Source: Baylisascaris procyonis (lineage: Eukaryota > Nematoda > Chromadorea > Rhabditida > Ascarididae). Taken from it: a stretch of 64,000 bases of DNA. The notes beneath the pieces are model-generated. The model was not told where the DNA came from. It saw only the letters and a program-made list of their open reading frames with translations, and made no database searches. The number at the start of each line of letters is the position of its first letter. Within the stretch, counting starts at the first letter, position 1. The translations under genes and the position numbers were made by a program. Location of the stretch: NCBI GenBank assembly GCA_037389465.1, contig JAZARR010000074.1, positions 372,001 to 436,000 of the forward strand, read 5' to 3'. Positions 38,440 through 52,100 of this stretch are shown here, piece after piece.

Positions 38440-41400
38440 GTATGTATGTGTGTTTGTTTGTTTGTGTCTGTGTGTGCGTTTCCTTCATCCCACAAACCAA
38501 GGCGCTGCTGTTTTTAAGCATGATATTTTGTTGTGCATTCGTTTATGGAATATATGAAGCTGTCAGTTTATTGCTTAACGGGAAAGGCGGTTTGCTTTAC
38601 TCTCCAATTCTATCGTTTTGATTGCTTTGGATCTCTTTTCCCTTTTCCGTTCCGCGTCATCGTTTTATTTAAGGACCTTAAAAGGCCAAATTAATTTTTA
38701 TTGAATATGATACACCTCAATACGTTCATTGCTAATGCGTCATTTATGCAATTTCGTTCCCGTTTTAATCCTTTTTCAAGATTTATCCATTTTCCTGGAA
38801 ATTGAAATGATTACTGAGGAAAAATTTGAAGCTGCTGATGAAAAAATGCATTCATTGTACTTATTGCGCTCTTCAACTGTAGTTATTCACGTTAATTGTC
38901 AATGGGGAGGATTATTTACACACAGCGATCACAATTTATCTCTTCCACTAAGCACCCCCAAAAAGATGCAGCGCTTCTTCGCCTCTCCCCCTCCCCTCTC
39001 CTTCCTTCTTCCGCTAATATATTTCAGTCGTTCATAAGTGCGTTTATGCCAAAAGAACTCCCGAACATTGGTGTGCGTTTTAGACAAAGGCATTTATGTT
39101 TATTGCGTATGACTCTTGGAAGCAAAGAGAGCTTGATGAATGCGTGCTTAAAACATTGAAGTGTTCAAATAGCGAACATTTTGAAATACTGAAATATCTG
39201 ATTGCATGGGAGAAAATATAACGAAGAAAGGAATTACCAAAGGTGCGATTGAGGTGCACTCTCCCTAAATGAACGAATTTATGAGACATGAGAGTTGTTT
39301 CCTCTCACAGGTATGGTTCGCTTCCATTATGAGTGCGTTTATCGTTCCTAAGCAAAACTGATTACATTTCTCTGTCTTTGCATAGCAACCCTTAAACTTG
39401 AAAAAACTTGCACGCGGTTGCTTAATCTTCTGAGCGGAGATTGAAAGTGAGAACTTAGGTGATTTTATCCACCCATAGAAATTCACAACAGTGAACCCGT
39501 GAAGTCGAACAATGAAAGTTTACTCCATATCGTATTCACATCCACACGAAGTTGCTACATGTAATTTAGCGGAGAGACCTTTGGAGTTGGGCCTTTTGTT
39601 TCGATTTCGATGAAAAGGTCATTAGTGACCTGCTGTAGTGCTATATATTAATTTTTATAGCTGCATATTTCGTTATTTCTCGCCAGAACTAGTTTACACT
39701 CACTTTCGATCCACTATGAAACTCCAACATTTGTTGAGTGATACTATGCATTTCATGTCGCATTCTTCTACTATCTCTTAATTGAGGCCTTTCATAAAAC
39801 ATTGCAGTAACGCGAAACGTTGATATTTTCAATTAATGGCATTCACATCAATTTAATTCTGTTCTGGCAATCTTGTGACTCTTGTTTTGATGTTTCCTGC
39901 AATATAGTTTTGACTAAATGAAGTGAAACAGCAGGAAATGATTGACGGAGATCAGGTGACTTTACAATGATTTGTTAAAATAATTCTATTGGAAAGCCGA
40001 TTTAACAGTTTATGATGAACACTGCTCACTTAACAGGTTTTGATAATTTTTTAGCTTCAATGTCTTACTCACGCTAAATCATAAATAAATAGAATATGCC
40101 GGCTTTCAGGGCCTTACAAAATGGCCTTACGAAGTGCGCTTTACTTCACCTTTCATGTAATTCCTACAGCCTTTTGGATTAGATTTTGACGGTTGATCAA
40201 CTCTTTTGACGGAGTGTTTTGATAAAAGAGCATTCGCATCGATTTCATATTTTAATTCATAGAGTGTACTGATGATGGCATCTATAATAAAATATCATCG
40301 ATTCTGTCCTGTGTCGCTGCCTAAAGGGCACTAGATTTGCCGGAGGCTGCCCCCACGCTTGCGTGTGATATTACTTGTTAGCTGTCCTCGATTGACCGTG
40401 AGATCAATTAGTAGCCACGCTCTCAATTCGGACTCAATGATTTTGCTTTTGCGTTGTGATCGAATATTCGCTGTATGTGAGGAATCGCATTGATCACTCC
40501 AGATTTCAATATATATATCGGTCCTGCTTTTGCTCCAAATAACCTTTCTTTCATTAAAATTTGGTCTTTCCTTCTTGATCGCGAGGTCAGGTTGCGCAAC
40601 ACCTACCTCGAGATGCTCACAGTAGAGCTTTATTAAAAATAATGAGTTCGATGAATGATGTAGGCAAATTCACTGAGAGGATATTTATCTAAACAACAAA
40701 TCCTACAGAAATAATCACACAAATTTATGTTTGATAGAAGGCTGACTAAACTTAGACGCAGCATGTGAATCGAGTGGGATTACTCCGAAATAAATCCATC
40801 ATCATCCTCAGTTTGCGCTAAAATTTGTGCACTCGAAAGCCAATGTTGTATAAAAGCTGCATTTATTGAGGGTATACGTGGGGGGGGGAGGCAAGGGACA
40901 TACAAAACCGATTGAAGTCGCTGCATAGATAGATGCTGCAGATTTGATGTCGAACTTCCTTTTAACACGTTATTTTTTCTTTGACAAAAATTTCATAATC
41001 TTTTTCTGCTAATCGTTAATTCAGAGGCTGATCTATCCAACATTCTGCTTTGAATATGGGATTTCGCTCCTCGATTCCCAACCATCCTATTTTGCGACTT
41101 TTTGCTACCGATCCGTAAGGAATTAGACATAGTGTTTGAATTCACCGAGTCACACGATCATTGAAGATTGACTCCGTAACCGTAATTGCTGATGAGTTGC
41201 TAAGAATTCGTAAGCGGCTGGATTTTCTCACATTCCTGTCAAAGAAGGCATATATTAGCACTTCTTTTATGCTTTATATGAAACAATCCATATACTTTTA
41301 TACTTTCTTTTATAATCTTACACTCGGCACTTCTTTAAATCTCATGAGTTTGGGTTTAAGTATATTTTGACAAATTTCATTGGACCTCGATTATTTCTTG

Positions 41401-44400
41401 TAGGAGCAGTGGATAGAATATTGAACCTTAGTTGCATGCATCGCCTTATCCTATGAAAACAATTTTTATTGAAGATTATGCCTTTCGGAGTAATATCTGC
41501 GTAACAAACGAATACGACGTTAGCAGAAAGCTTATTACAGCTCAGTTGTTGTTTTTCACCGCAGGAAAAAAAAACTTTCAATTTAGCCGGTTTCAAGGTA
41601 GCAACCATTTTCGGGAAATAATTCACGTGTATTGCTATCGCTCCCGCTCAATCATCCGAACGGTTTGTGTTACTTTAAATGTTTTTTTTTTTTGTTTTTC
41701 ATAACCATGGAACCTTTCTGACGTGCTCATTGGTTATACTCTCTGAACGAGCCTTGATCGCTTGAGCAATTTCTCAACGAATTCATGAAATTTGATCTGT
41801 TCTTCATTGCCAAAGATTGAGGAAGTCCGTGTGCTTGCCCTTCTGTTTGGACAGTGTTGTGTGTTTGGCTGACTTTTCTTTGCAGTTGGCCTAGATGAAT
41901 GCGATTCTCGATTTCGATGAAGGCATGTTGACATATGCGTCAGTGGAATGGCACTTCAAAAACAAGGTAGTTTATCTGAGGGCAACTTAAAACGATGGTG
42001 CAACGCACATTAGGGGGCGAGTAAATGGCATCGTAGGCTTCTTGGCAAGGTGAAAAAATCCAATGTTATTATAAAATCACTCATAAATTATCACTTTGTA
42101 GAAATGTGTTTTTCCATAAAGATGTAAGAATTACCTGCTAGTGTTAAGTTAACTGTTCGTAAGATTTAAATCAATCGTCGGGAATACATCTGCTTCTCTT
42201 TAGCTGAATTGAATTTCGATGAAAATTTTAAATAGGCCCGCAATAATAGAGACTCTTCGTGATGCTCACAATCTCTATGCCTGCTGCGTATTCACTGCTT
42301 ATTTTTTCTTCATTGTTCACTATCTTCGAGCTTATTAGGTTTCACCTTGTGAAATGAGTGTCTTCGACCATCCGTCGCCAAATACAATACGATAGGAGGA
42401 AGTGACCCCCACCAAACACGTTTGTACCCCGCTCCGCTTGAAGCAATATGCGGAACGCAGTTCCGCAATAAACTGTTTATCCCCAGCTTCTTGATAGATT
42501 GAAGAACCGCACCCCATGTCCCTATCTAATGGATCGTCCGTGAGCAATATCGACGAAAGGCATGCTTTCGTGGTAAAATCGACGAGAACATCGAGCGGAA
42601 CAGAGGACAGCTTTTCAATGAATGAAACCGGCGTCCTATATGAATTTAGACCTAAACCATAGCAATGATATTGAAAGTGATGAGATCTGGGAAAGCACTG
42701 TGCCGCATTGCCATTGGTCAAGTCCTCCACGGGTTTTACGCATCAAAAACTTTCGCAGAATCAATGGCCAGGTTAATCCATACTGTGATATTTGGAAAGA
42801 GGCGTAGTGGGGTGCCAGCCTGTGTTTCACGACATCAAGCAATGGGAAGCTAACTCAGGTACCCCAACATCAAGCAGTAGGGAGATGCAAGTGTAAAGAC
42901 AATTTCTGTTGGGCGGAAAGTCTCAGAAGACGATTGCAATGATTCTCTAGTATGAAAATCACTTTTTTTGCCATAGATTGTAGTAGTGTACACTTTTCTA
43001 TTGCTGCCATTATGTTCTGTTATATTCTTCACGCGTATATTGTATGATTTCCTAATAATCATAATACTTTCTTCTTCACTGTATGTTATACTTAATAAGC
43101 AAGTGTTGTGGTAATCCGATAAGGAAAGATGAGATTATTTTAGAGCATGATATGCTAGATACTTTTTTGGAATCATTTCACAATTTTCAAGAACTTTCTA
43201 AATGCCTCATCAGTTAGCATCCTTCCTTTAAAGGTGAGCTTTACCGCAAATTAGAATCGCTGTTCAAAAGTTGCAATGGGATCATGAGTGCATATTGCTT
43301 CCGGAGCATTCGAACGTAATCTTTTCGTTCTTTTCATTTCTCATCTCGCCAAATGTAATAAACGTGGTCGTTCATTTAAGCGGATGTTTAAACCGTACTA
43401 TAGCTTTCCATGTCAAAAGTTTGCCAATACATTTTTAAACAATTGCAAATGAAGGAAGATTTCGTTGCATAGAGTGGGTAGTGATAGTGGATTTCAGACA
43501 GCACTACAAAAAATGTGACTGTACTGTGCGGTCGACGTCATAAAAAAGTGGTGTTCAGCTAGGTATGCGGTTAAGAAGTTCTCGAAGATGTCGACTAAAT
43601 TTCTGCGCTTTTTATCGACTTTGGTGTGCACAAATTAACAATACTTTTTTTGATGTATTGATGAGATCCTTCAACGCTCATACTGTCTCAAATAGCTTGC
43701 ATCAAGCCGCTACGACTTCTCTAGTAAATAGTTGATGGCTGGGACTGTTTGAGAGATGAGCGAGCCCTACTGCCAATAACCTTTGTGTTTCATCATAAGT
43801 GAGACCTTCAATGAACACTCTGATTGGCTGTCATTGCGGGTCGATCGACATCGGACATTGCTTAATCAGCTCAGTTGTGCGACGATGCAGCCGAATTCCG
43901 GATCCAACAGAAACAACATTGTATGTATACGATCGCTGATATGTTCCAAGCTCAGTTGAACTATTCGCAAGAATTCAGTCAATAAAAAAATTAATTGTTG
44001 CTTGGTTGCAATGAATAAAATATTTTCATCTCCTTTGTCTTTCCTACTTCGCTTAAGTGTTTTTAGTCGTTGACAAACTTTTCATTAGATAATTCATCGT
44101 TTCGTGCTCTTATCATCTGCTATTCAGAGTGTCTCGACTCACTGGTGGCCATGATTTGAATGAAATTGCTAAGGGAAATGCTAGATGATTACATCGAATC
44201 TTCGTGTTGTCATGCTTTCAGAGATGCTAAATTTAAATAAACAAGCACGATTTTTGCAATATATTCATTACAGTGCCTTTTAAATGTGATTTACTTGCGC
44301 CACGGCTTATAATGTTTTCAATATCGCTGACGAGATTCTAAAGAATTTCAGAATTGGGAGTTACAATTACTCTATTCAGCATTCGGATTAATCACTCATT

Positions 44401-44544
44401 TTGATGACATCGTCTTTTTCATTGGCATTTCAGTAAACATAACGAATTTAATGAATCCATATCCTCAACAGTGCGTTTGCTGGATAAAAAGGCGCTTAAA
44501 AGCCTACTTTTATCTCTTGTATATGATTCGAGTCCATCTTCCAG

Positions 44545-44652
44545 ACGTATGCTACAAACCATCTGGACAACTCTTCGAGCTCAATGATAACGGCGTCTGT
44601 GGCTAGTGCTCGCAGAGATCCACAACCCGACGTCCTTCCTTCAGGAGCAATG
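44545..44652 (+). CDS. Possible internal exon, Ser-rich, unknown protein
   Basis: This segment of 36 codons, phase 0 at both ends, sits between a TCTTCCAG acceptor and a near-ideal donor (ATG|GTAAGT). The peptide is polar and disorder-like, with a run of four serines and 'RRDPQPDVLPSGAM'. The minus strand is also open here, but only the plus strand shows good splice sites on both sides. The parent gene is not identified. Confidence 0.25.
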
Positions 44653-44936
44653 GTAAGTAAACTTGTGCACTCTGGTGGACACTTGGGTTCCAACAGTTAC
44701 GAGAGGAAATTGTTTTATTCACTTTTAATTCCTGCAGTATTCGTTATAAGGTTGAATGAGAATAACAACGCTTCGATCCATTTCGCACGGACTTTCTAGT
44801 GTAGAAAGTAAATGAAGTGCTGGATTCCGCTTAAGCAATTAGCAAGCGAATAGGTACTTGTACTCAACTGTTTCGATGAGTGGCTGCTCTGACTGAAGAA
44901 AGAAACGGAACAGCGCCATCTTTCTACAAGCACTGA

Positions 44937-45212
44937 AATAGCGGAGAAACACCCACGGAAATTGCACGGCGTGGCTTTACAGTGAACCACTCTACGATAA
45001 CGGCAGTGGTAGAAATAACTGAGCAAATCATAGGATGCTCTCAAAAGGAAGAAGTCTTTTGCGTTCTACAGTTGGATGTTAAGAAGGTCTACTATGGCGC
45101 CACTCTTTCCTTGTTAGTAAGAAACCTCATCAGGTATTTAAAACCAGCAGCAGCACTAGCTGGTCTATCGCAAAACTGCTCTCGCAATGAAAGTGCAGTC
45201 ATTCTCGAAGAA
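44937..45212 (+). mobile_element. Decayed LINE-type reverse transcriptase fragment
   Basis: The frame reads R-R-G-F-T-V-N-H-S-T-I-T-A-V-V-E-I-T-E, the GF....ST..A motif of CR1/jockey-type reverse transcriptases. Exactly 33 residues after the Phe comes L-D-V-K-K-V-Y-Y, which matches catalytic motif A (D-[LV]-x-K-A-[FY]-D). The first aspartate is kept and the second is replaced by Tyr. Stops interrupt the frame upstream (around 44800-44930), and the YxDD region is absent before the stop near 45212. I read this as a short, dead piece of a non-LTR retrotransposon. No 3' tail or target-site duplication was located. Confidence 0.55.
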
Positions 45213-45465
45213 TAACGTCTCCGAGCTAATTCATACTGCAATTTTGTTATATTTGTTTCTTCGTTACTTTTCACTTTTTACCTTCCTGAACTACCTAAAT
45301 ACTTGCAAGGAAAATGGTAATATTTGATAGTGTATAAATGAACCTTCAAAGCGATACAGCAGCTGAAAGTAGACGAATATATCGGCCAAATAACAAAATT
45401 TCAAACAGCTGCAAATGCAACTGAACATTTTTAAAACAGCAAGAGAACAAGCCTGGAAGTAAGAA

Positions 45466-46108
45466 ATGTCCGTGCCAAAAGATAGTTTGAAACACATTAA
45501 ACGTTTCAAAAACGCTTTGCAGTCTCTTGGGATCTCTTTCTACTATACTCGGGTAAGTAGACATCCTATCACGGAGAACAGGACGAGAAGGCTAATTAAT
45601 GGCCTCATTATTCGGAAAACTAGATGATCTATCCATAACGGTGACAGTCTTAACATTAATCATAACAATTTTATCATTTTCCAAGAAATCACCGACCATT
45701 ATCTCAGAATTATCCACAATTCGCAAGCAGTAAACCTTCCACGTTATAGCCAACATCGCCTTACAATAGATGTGTTAGCTTCAGGAAACTAACGTCAGCC
45801 CAATCTGCTAGGTTTGCGATGTGGATAGCCTTAATAAATCGTAACACTTCAGCAGTAGCTTACTGATGATATATGAACATAACGGGGCAAGAAGGTGGTT
45901 ATGAATAAGTAGTCTGCAGAATAAATTGAGCATTCCTAACAACCGAGTATTGTGCTATATCTCCATCGATCTCGACAGTCATGCCAAGTTGGCAGCGATA
46001 ACTTTCGAACTGCAAGACATAGAGAGTGGACTGTTTGCAAACGTTTGCTACGATCTTGCAACTCGGCTCGCTCACTCAAGTTCTTTGAGATGTATTGCTA
46101 AAAAATAG
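45466..46108 (+). CDS. Possible two-exon small gene (91 aa), unknown protein
   Basis: Exon 1 (45466-45552) starts with ATG and encodes 29 residues (MSVPKDSLKHIKRF... SFYYTR), ending at an excellent donor (CGG|GTAAGT). Exon 2 (45920-46108) follows a TAGTCTGCAG acceptor in the matching phase and encodes 62 residues and a TAG. It includes YISIDLDSHAKLAAITFELQ, a regular alternating hydrophobic pattern suggesting beta-strands. The join adds two splice signals and a shared phase to an otherwise weak pair of open frames. I do not recognise the product. It lies just downstream of the reverse-transcriptase relic. Both segments could still be chance. Confidence 0.3.
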
Positions 46109-49100
46109 TTCTTACCGATCGTATCGGAAAGAAAAATGAAGGACCAAATGAAAAAAAAGTAAAAGACGTTCTTCACAGATTTTCCTCGTGTTGCGCAGTG
46201 CTGGGTGAAGGAATTAGGAGGATTTCCTGGAATGCCATTGGAAACTGATGGGCATCTTCTCTCTTAGTTCAGAGGATTATTCTGTTGTATGCACTAGTAC
46301 CACTAAAATATCTGTCCTCCAAGATTTCTGAGTTAAGAACGTTTGATGAACAGACACGCAGAGCTAAAGGCCTGTAGATTTTCGGAGCCAATAATGACTC
46401 TTGTCTTGTTTGCGATTTATTGACATCTATTCTTTTGATACACTTCAGCAAAACTGAGCAATATTCGATGTTCATTTTACGAAATGCAACAGTAAGCGTA
46501 TTAAATGTAATATTTTGTGGCTTTTGTGTCATGTGATTTGGTGCTGTGAAAGTGGGAGGCTAGTCAACCGTAGACGACGACAATAAAAGATCCTGTCACA
46601 GGCGCACGAGTGCTGCTTTTTTGCTTGAATTTTAAGCTGCATTTGGCCGAGTTATGTGGACGATTGTCTAGTTTTGTTGACCCGAATTCGCAGTGCTAGA
46701 GCGAAAATTTCGAGCGTTCCCCACAAACTGGTTGCCGCGATTGGCACTCCATCGTGAAACATTCGCACACGCTTATCGTCGTGCACTGATTAGATGCAAG
46801 CGAATACATACTTTACGCTGCCCTTTGAACACTTCAAGCACAAACTGTCTTACTATAGCATCCGTCTTCATATACGCATGTAACATTCATCGACGAACGT
46901 TGACCACCACCACATTTGTAGCTAATGACAGTCAAAAACAAACTAAACTTTAATTGTTTACTCACATGAAAAGTGCATTTTACCGCATGCAAACTGTGAT
47001 ACCATTCTTATCCCTACTGAAACAAGTATCACCTCTTAAACACTTTTTATCCATCACTTCTGTTCTGCTCCCTTATATCCTATTGCTGGTGGAAAGTAGC
47101 AATCAAGATGGAACGAATCCATGCCATTCGTGAAGATACTACCCTTCCGAAATGAAACAGCAATTGCAACCATCTGGCAACAGACGGTCCCAAAAAAAGA
47201 AAGGTTAGTTAGGTGGGCGTGCGCGCCACGGGTAGGGGCGTTGTGTTGGCACATCGGGTTCATATTCACATAGGGCGACGTGATTTCACTCACTATCAGG
47301 CACGTCATCGACAATAACAAAAATGCCAAAATCACACACAACACCTTTAGAACGCCAAAGGGACGCAGTTTTATGCTTTAACTGTACCACACATCGTATC
47401 GGATAGCTGCATTTTTTGCTGTTGCTGCGAACCGATGAATAACGATCCATTTATTCGCATTTGTGATATTATTTTTCTTGAACAATTCTCATACTAGTAA
47501 CTCAAAACCGTTAAATATGATATTAAGGGAAAATCGTTACCAGTTTTTCTTTATCCTCTTCACAGAACACTTCAACGTTATTGGCGAATGTTGGTCTGTA
47601 ATTTCATGCCATTGTCCTTCTTACATTTCTTGAGTATTGTAGATAAGGATTGTGGTTTCGGTTGCAGCAAAATCCGCCCAAACTATTTAAATAACATAGA
47701 TTAGAAGTATTGGAAGCTCATAAGTTCCTTGGAAAGTTTGAAATTTTTCAACCGATTTGAAAACCGTTTGAAATTTTCAACTGTATTACTGAAAAATAAG
47801 GAAGTATTTCGAACTTTACTTTAAGGATCGTGGGATTGGAAATTTATGCCTTCTAGTTCAAATCACATTAAGATTTGTCTTGTAAGTGTTAGCACTAAAG
47901 ATCTGTCATTCTCAAGCAAGCTTTCAAGTGTTACATATTGGTGGAATTTACGCTGAAATTTACAAATGCCGTCAAACAAAATACAAAAGAATTAGAGTGA
48001 AGTGCACCTTTCCGCTCAAATAAACCAAATATCGTATGATCACTGATAAGCATTGTAATGTTACAATCGCGACCTTCTGCTAATCTTGGACGATTTCCAA
48101 AAATTATGGACTCTGATCGTTTAAAGTGGGAATTCATTTCTTTTTGCCAATATTATTCGACACTGCGTGGAGTCAATTTATTCGTGAGCACATTCTTCTT
48201 TAAAATTTTCTTTCATTGTATTTAATTTTCAATGATTCTCAGCCGAGTTCTATTACATATCTGTCGTCCAATCCCCGAACAACTTAAACAATTTCAATAG
48301 AACTGCTATCATTATACGGCATCGTTTGCTAAATCGAATGCAGCCTTAAGCGTTCATCTTCCATTCCAAACGTATCATCGAAACAGTTAAGCGATCTTTC
48401 CCGTGCTATTAATTATTCGAATGAAATCCATTTCATTTGTTTTTTGTCGCAATAATTGCGTCATTGATACTCATCAACGACGTAAAAAATCACTTTAAGC
48501 AGAGAAGTGTTGATATAATCTTTTTATGGTGACTTCGAATATGCATATATTTGTTTGTCATTCGTGCATCTTCGCTTCGTGAACCACTGAAACTATAATG
48601 ACTGCATTCGATGTGCATAATGTATGCAATAGGATGAACTTCTTGTAAACGATAGGACCATAAGATCCTCAACATTGATTGAAAGAAGCTATAGATGTTA
48701 AAATACAAGAAAAATTCGAACGCATTTTTGCAAATAAAATTCTTTTGGGCGATTGGATGAGTCAAGATTAGAAGGCATTATCCGGCGTGCTTAAAGCTTT
48801 CCTCGTGACTTATGAAACTGACCACTCTCAGGTGAGCGGCGTGGAAAACCGCATATCGTGCCAGCCTCTCTGACACGACGCGCTTCTCTATTCATATTAG
48901 AACTTAACAAGTGATACTCATTCACCAATATGAGAGTTAGCGAAAGGTTAAAAATACACAAAACGTAATGCTACATCTTAGCCCTGTGACAAAACATGGG
49001 TGAGTGCCAAGCACCGTAAACTCGAATATGTATAGTGATGAAAGAACGGAGCACCATGAGAGGATAGAGCCGATTGTTCGCGAAACGAAGTGAATCATTC

Positions 49101-52100
49101 TCTTTCATCCTCTTACACACCATTCACAGCGATCATCCAATCCCGCTCGTCAACAAAGCTAGATAAGATTCATGTCTGAGCATCCTTTAGGTCTTTTGGG
49201 CGAAACAGATAAAAGCTTTTGGTGAGCCACAGGAGTTGTGCATAAATAGGGTTGCCGAAGTTGTTTTAAAAATTTGCGCTGTAGAAAGGAACGCTTTTTC
49301 GAGTGCGTATTGACTGTGCTGAACCAATAACAAATCCCCATTTGCTGAAGAAAACTTTCCTTCATAAGATTATGCTAGGAAAATGTGTATTAAATAGGAA
49401 AACGTACATTAGGCATGTGTATCGAGCTAGGAAAGCTCTCCTTTCTTGCCTTGATGGCGTGTCAGTACACGGGATCAATAAAGACCATACCTCGTAAATT
49501 CTTTGGAATGGCTTTTTTAGAAGATCACATAAAGAAGCACCTCTTAATAAAGGTGTGTAATTCGGTGATACGCTATTTAAATGCATTACGTTTCATCATA
49601 CAGCCTATCATGGAATGTTACCTCTATCGTGTTGATAGGTATGCCACATTTGGTCACCTTTTTAAATATGCGCATTTCAATGATAAATGAACAATTGATA
49701 AAGTTTTCAAATGCTTCTGTATGAATACGTTAATTTTTTTCGGTTGCTGTATCTGTATTAATGTTTTACACGTTGTGCTTTTGAGCCGATGAAATTCTCA
49801 GTGAATGGATGAAGGGGAAATGCAAAATATACTAAACTAAGCCCATATTTTACTTTTTATTGTATTGAACCAGTTGATTGAAGTTTCTTTTTTTTAATTG
49901 ATGATAAAAACATTAGCAAATTTGACGCGATGAGGTTTCATTTAGCGCTGAGATGGAGTCTGGCTAACTTTCATATAGGATATTAGCAAGAGAACTGTAA
50001 GCCTAACTGGGAACTTAGCAAAAACTTTTGCATCCCTTATATTGATGTTTGTGAAAGCGGATTCGACGATTACCTCGCCCACTGTGATTACAACAGTCTC
50101 GTTTCCCATAAAATTAAGTACTCCATGACGTTGCTGCTTGAGTCGTTGTCTTCCCGATTAACGACTTGAATTATCCCTCGGAAGATGGTCAACTTCAAAT
50201 ATTGCGTATAATTATTGATGCACTCTGCTGTCCGAATTGCATGCGCGATACGAAAGTGCGTGCATTGGTGAGCGAAAACTCGTTGAACTTGAATGTGGCC
50301 GAACAGTGAACGGCAGGACGGGTGCGTAAAAGTGTTTCGTTGTCGGTGTTGTGCATCCGGGGAGAGGGGAGCACGAGTGCCATGAAAGGCCGCGGGCGAA
50401 TATGTATACGTCGGATCCGTGCGTCTTTGAGCCACTAATTGCGCGACGACGCATCTCTGGAGTGTAGTCGAACAACGAGAAGACCGGATCCGCTTTCAGT
50501 TCAAAGTGCATCCCGCTGGCCATGAACTACAGAATCCACGTGCCATCATGCAACAACGAAGAAATGTTTATCCCTGCAAAGGATGCATCCCGACAACGGT
50601 GGGCTGGCATCCTAATTGCACTATTTATTCCTCGTTAATATTGATGCGGTTGTCAGTTCTGATAGCCTACACGTCACTGTGCACCTCGTAGTTTAGGCAC
50701 ATGTCGGAGTTCGCCTAAGTGGACAGTCAAGGGTGGGAAAAGTATGCGTTGTTTCAAATCGACTGTGCTGCAGTATATCATCCTTTTTTTTGAGGTGCAA
50801 TAGAGTTTCGTTCACACCTAGAAAAGATACATCTCGCAATTTATGCGAGAGGAAATTGACTCGAATTCTAAACGATTCAATTCCTAATGCGAAAAGAAAC
50901 GCATAAAAAGCAGTTATGCGCTAGCCTACGAATGCATTACGTTGTACATTTCTGCATCCTGAGATGTCACTTTTAGCTCACTGTCACTTCAACAGATGAG
51001 TAAATTTCAACTGGTGTGCATTTCTGAAAAGTTTTTTCGAATTATCCAACTTTTTGTGGTGCCAGAACAACAATCCGGCAACGTGGTGAGCATGATTCAG
51101 ACAGAGCGTTGTTACTTCCCAATTCAGATGGACATTTTCTTGCTTGCCTATTATGCAGAGATCATTTAACTAAGACTTAATTCTCTCTCACGAAATCAAA
51201 AAATGGCTGATTGAAGCAACACACGTATGCTTTAACATAATAAGTTTTGTGGAGGCATTCTCGGAGTGTCTGCTGAATAATAACAAAAATGAAGTCAGTA
51301 GAAGGCAAGTTTGTATGAATGGAAAGTGACGGAAGATACGATTGAATGCTATGTTACGTGATAGATAAATGAGTGAGTGAAGGATTGTCTTGATGGAACA
51401 ACGCAAGCTGGTTACAGTCGGTTCGGTGCGATCGCATATGCTGCATTGGATGAGAGACTGCCGCAAACAGGAGCATGTAGGCGATAAGCGTGGAGGTGAC
51501 AGAGGTGAAAAGAAATTTTGCATGAAAATTGGTTCTGGTTTTGAATGGTGACGATGGGAGGAGCGCAAATCGCCCTTCGACCAGTCCGGTTCATCGCAGC
51601 TCTAGTGCATCTCCGGTGAAGAGTGACCACCACATCGCTACGTTGACGGTCAAGTTCGTCACCCGAGGGCGCGTCGGCTGCTCTTTTTTCTATTCACTTA
51701 TTTCTTGTGCCATCCTAAATCAGGTTCCGGATTTCTACCGTAAGGCACGACGCCATACTCAAATCATTGATATCGGCTGGCTATTCGTATAGTCGATTTA
51801 ATGCTGGTAAGCTTTTCATTTGAGTGATTCATTATTGAAAAGAAAGCAGTATTTCCAACTGAGCCGTATTTAGAACGAATGTTCTCTTCTTTAGAAGGTT
51901 TAGAGGTGTAGTGCTTTTCTACTTTTGCTTCCGTCTTGCATTTATCTTCACTCTGGTATGCTATTTTTTCGCCCAGAAGTATGCAAACTTTCGTTTTTTC
52001 ACATTTTTCATGATTTTTTTCCGTCACTTATCATAAATTCCCATTTTGCGCATTGAATATATTCCATTATCAGCGAATTATTTCGATGGTGCCTGGATTA

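Noticed and set aside
46693..46953. Splice-flanked 86-codon frame on the plus strand
   Set aside because: Acceptor and donor are acceptable, but the peptide is Arg/Thr-rich without family motifs and the other strand reads equally well.
51188..51792. Overlapping frames on both strands with Ser-rich peptides
   Set aside because: No usable acceptor or ATG for the plausible plus frame, and the minus frame is equally open, so strand and frame cannot be decided.
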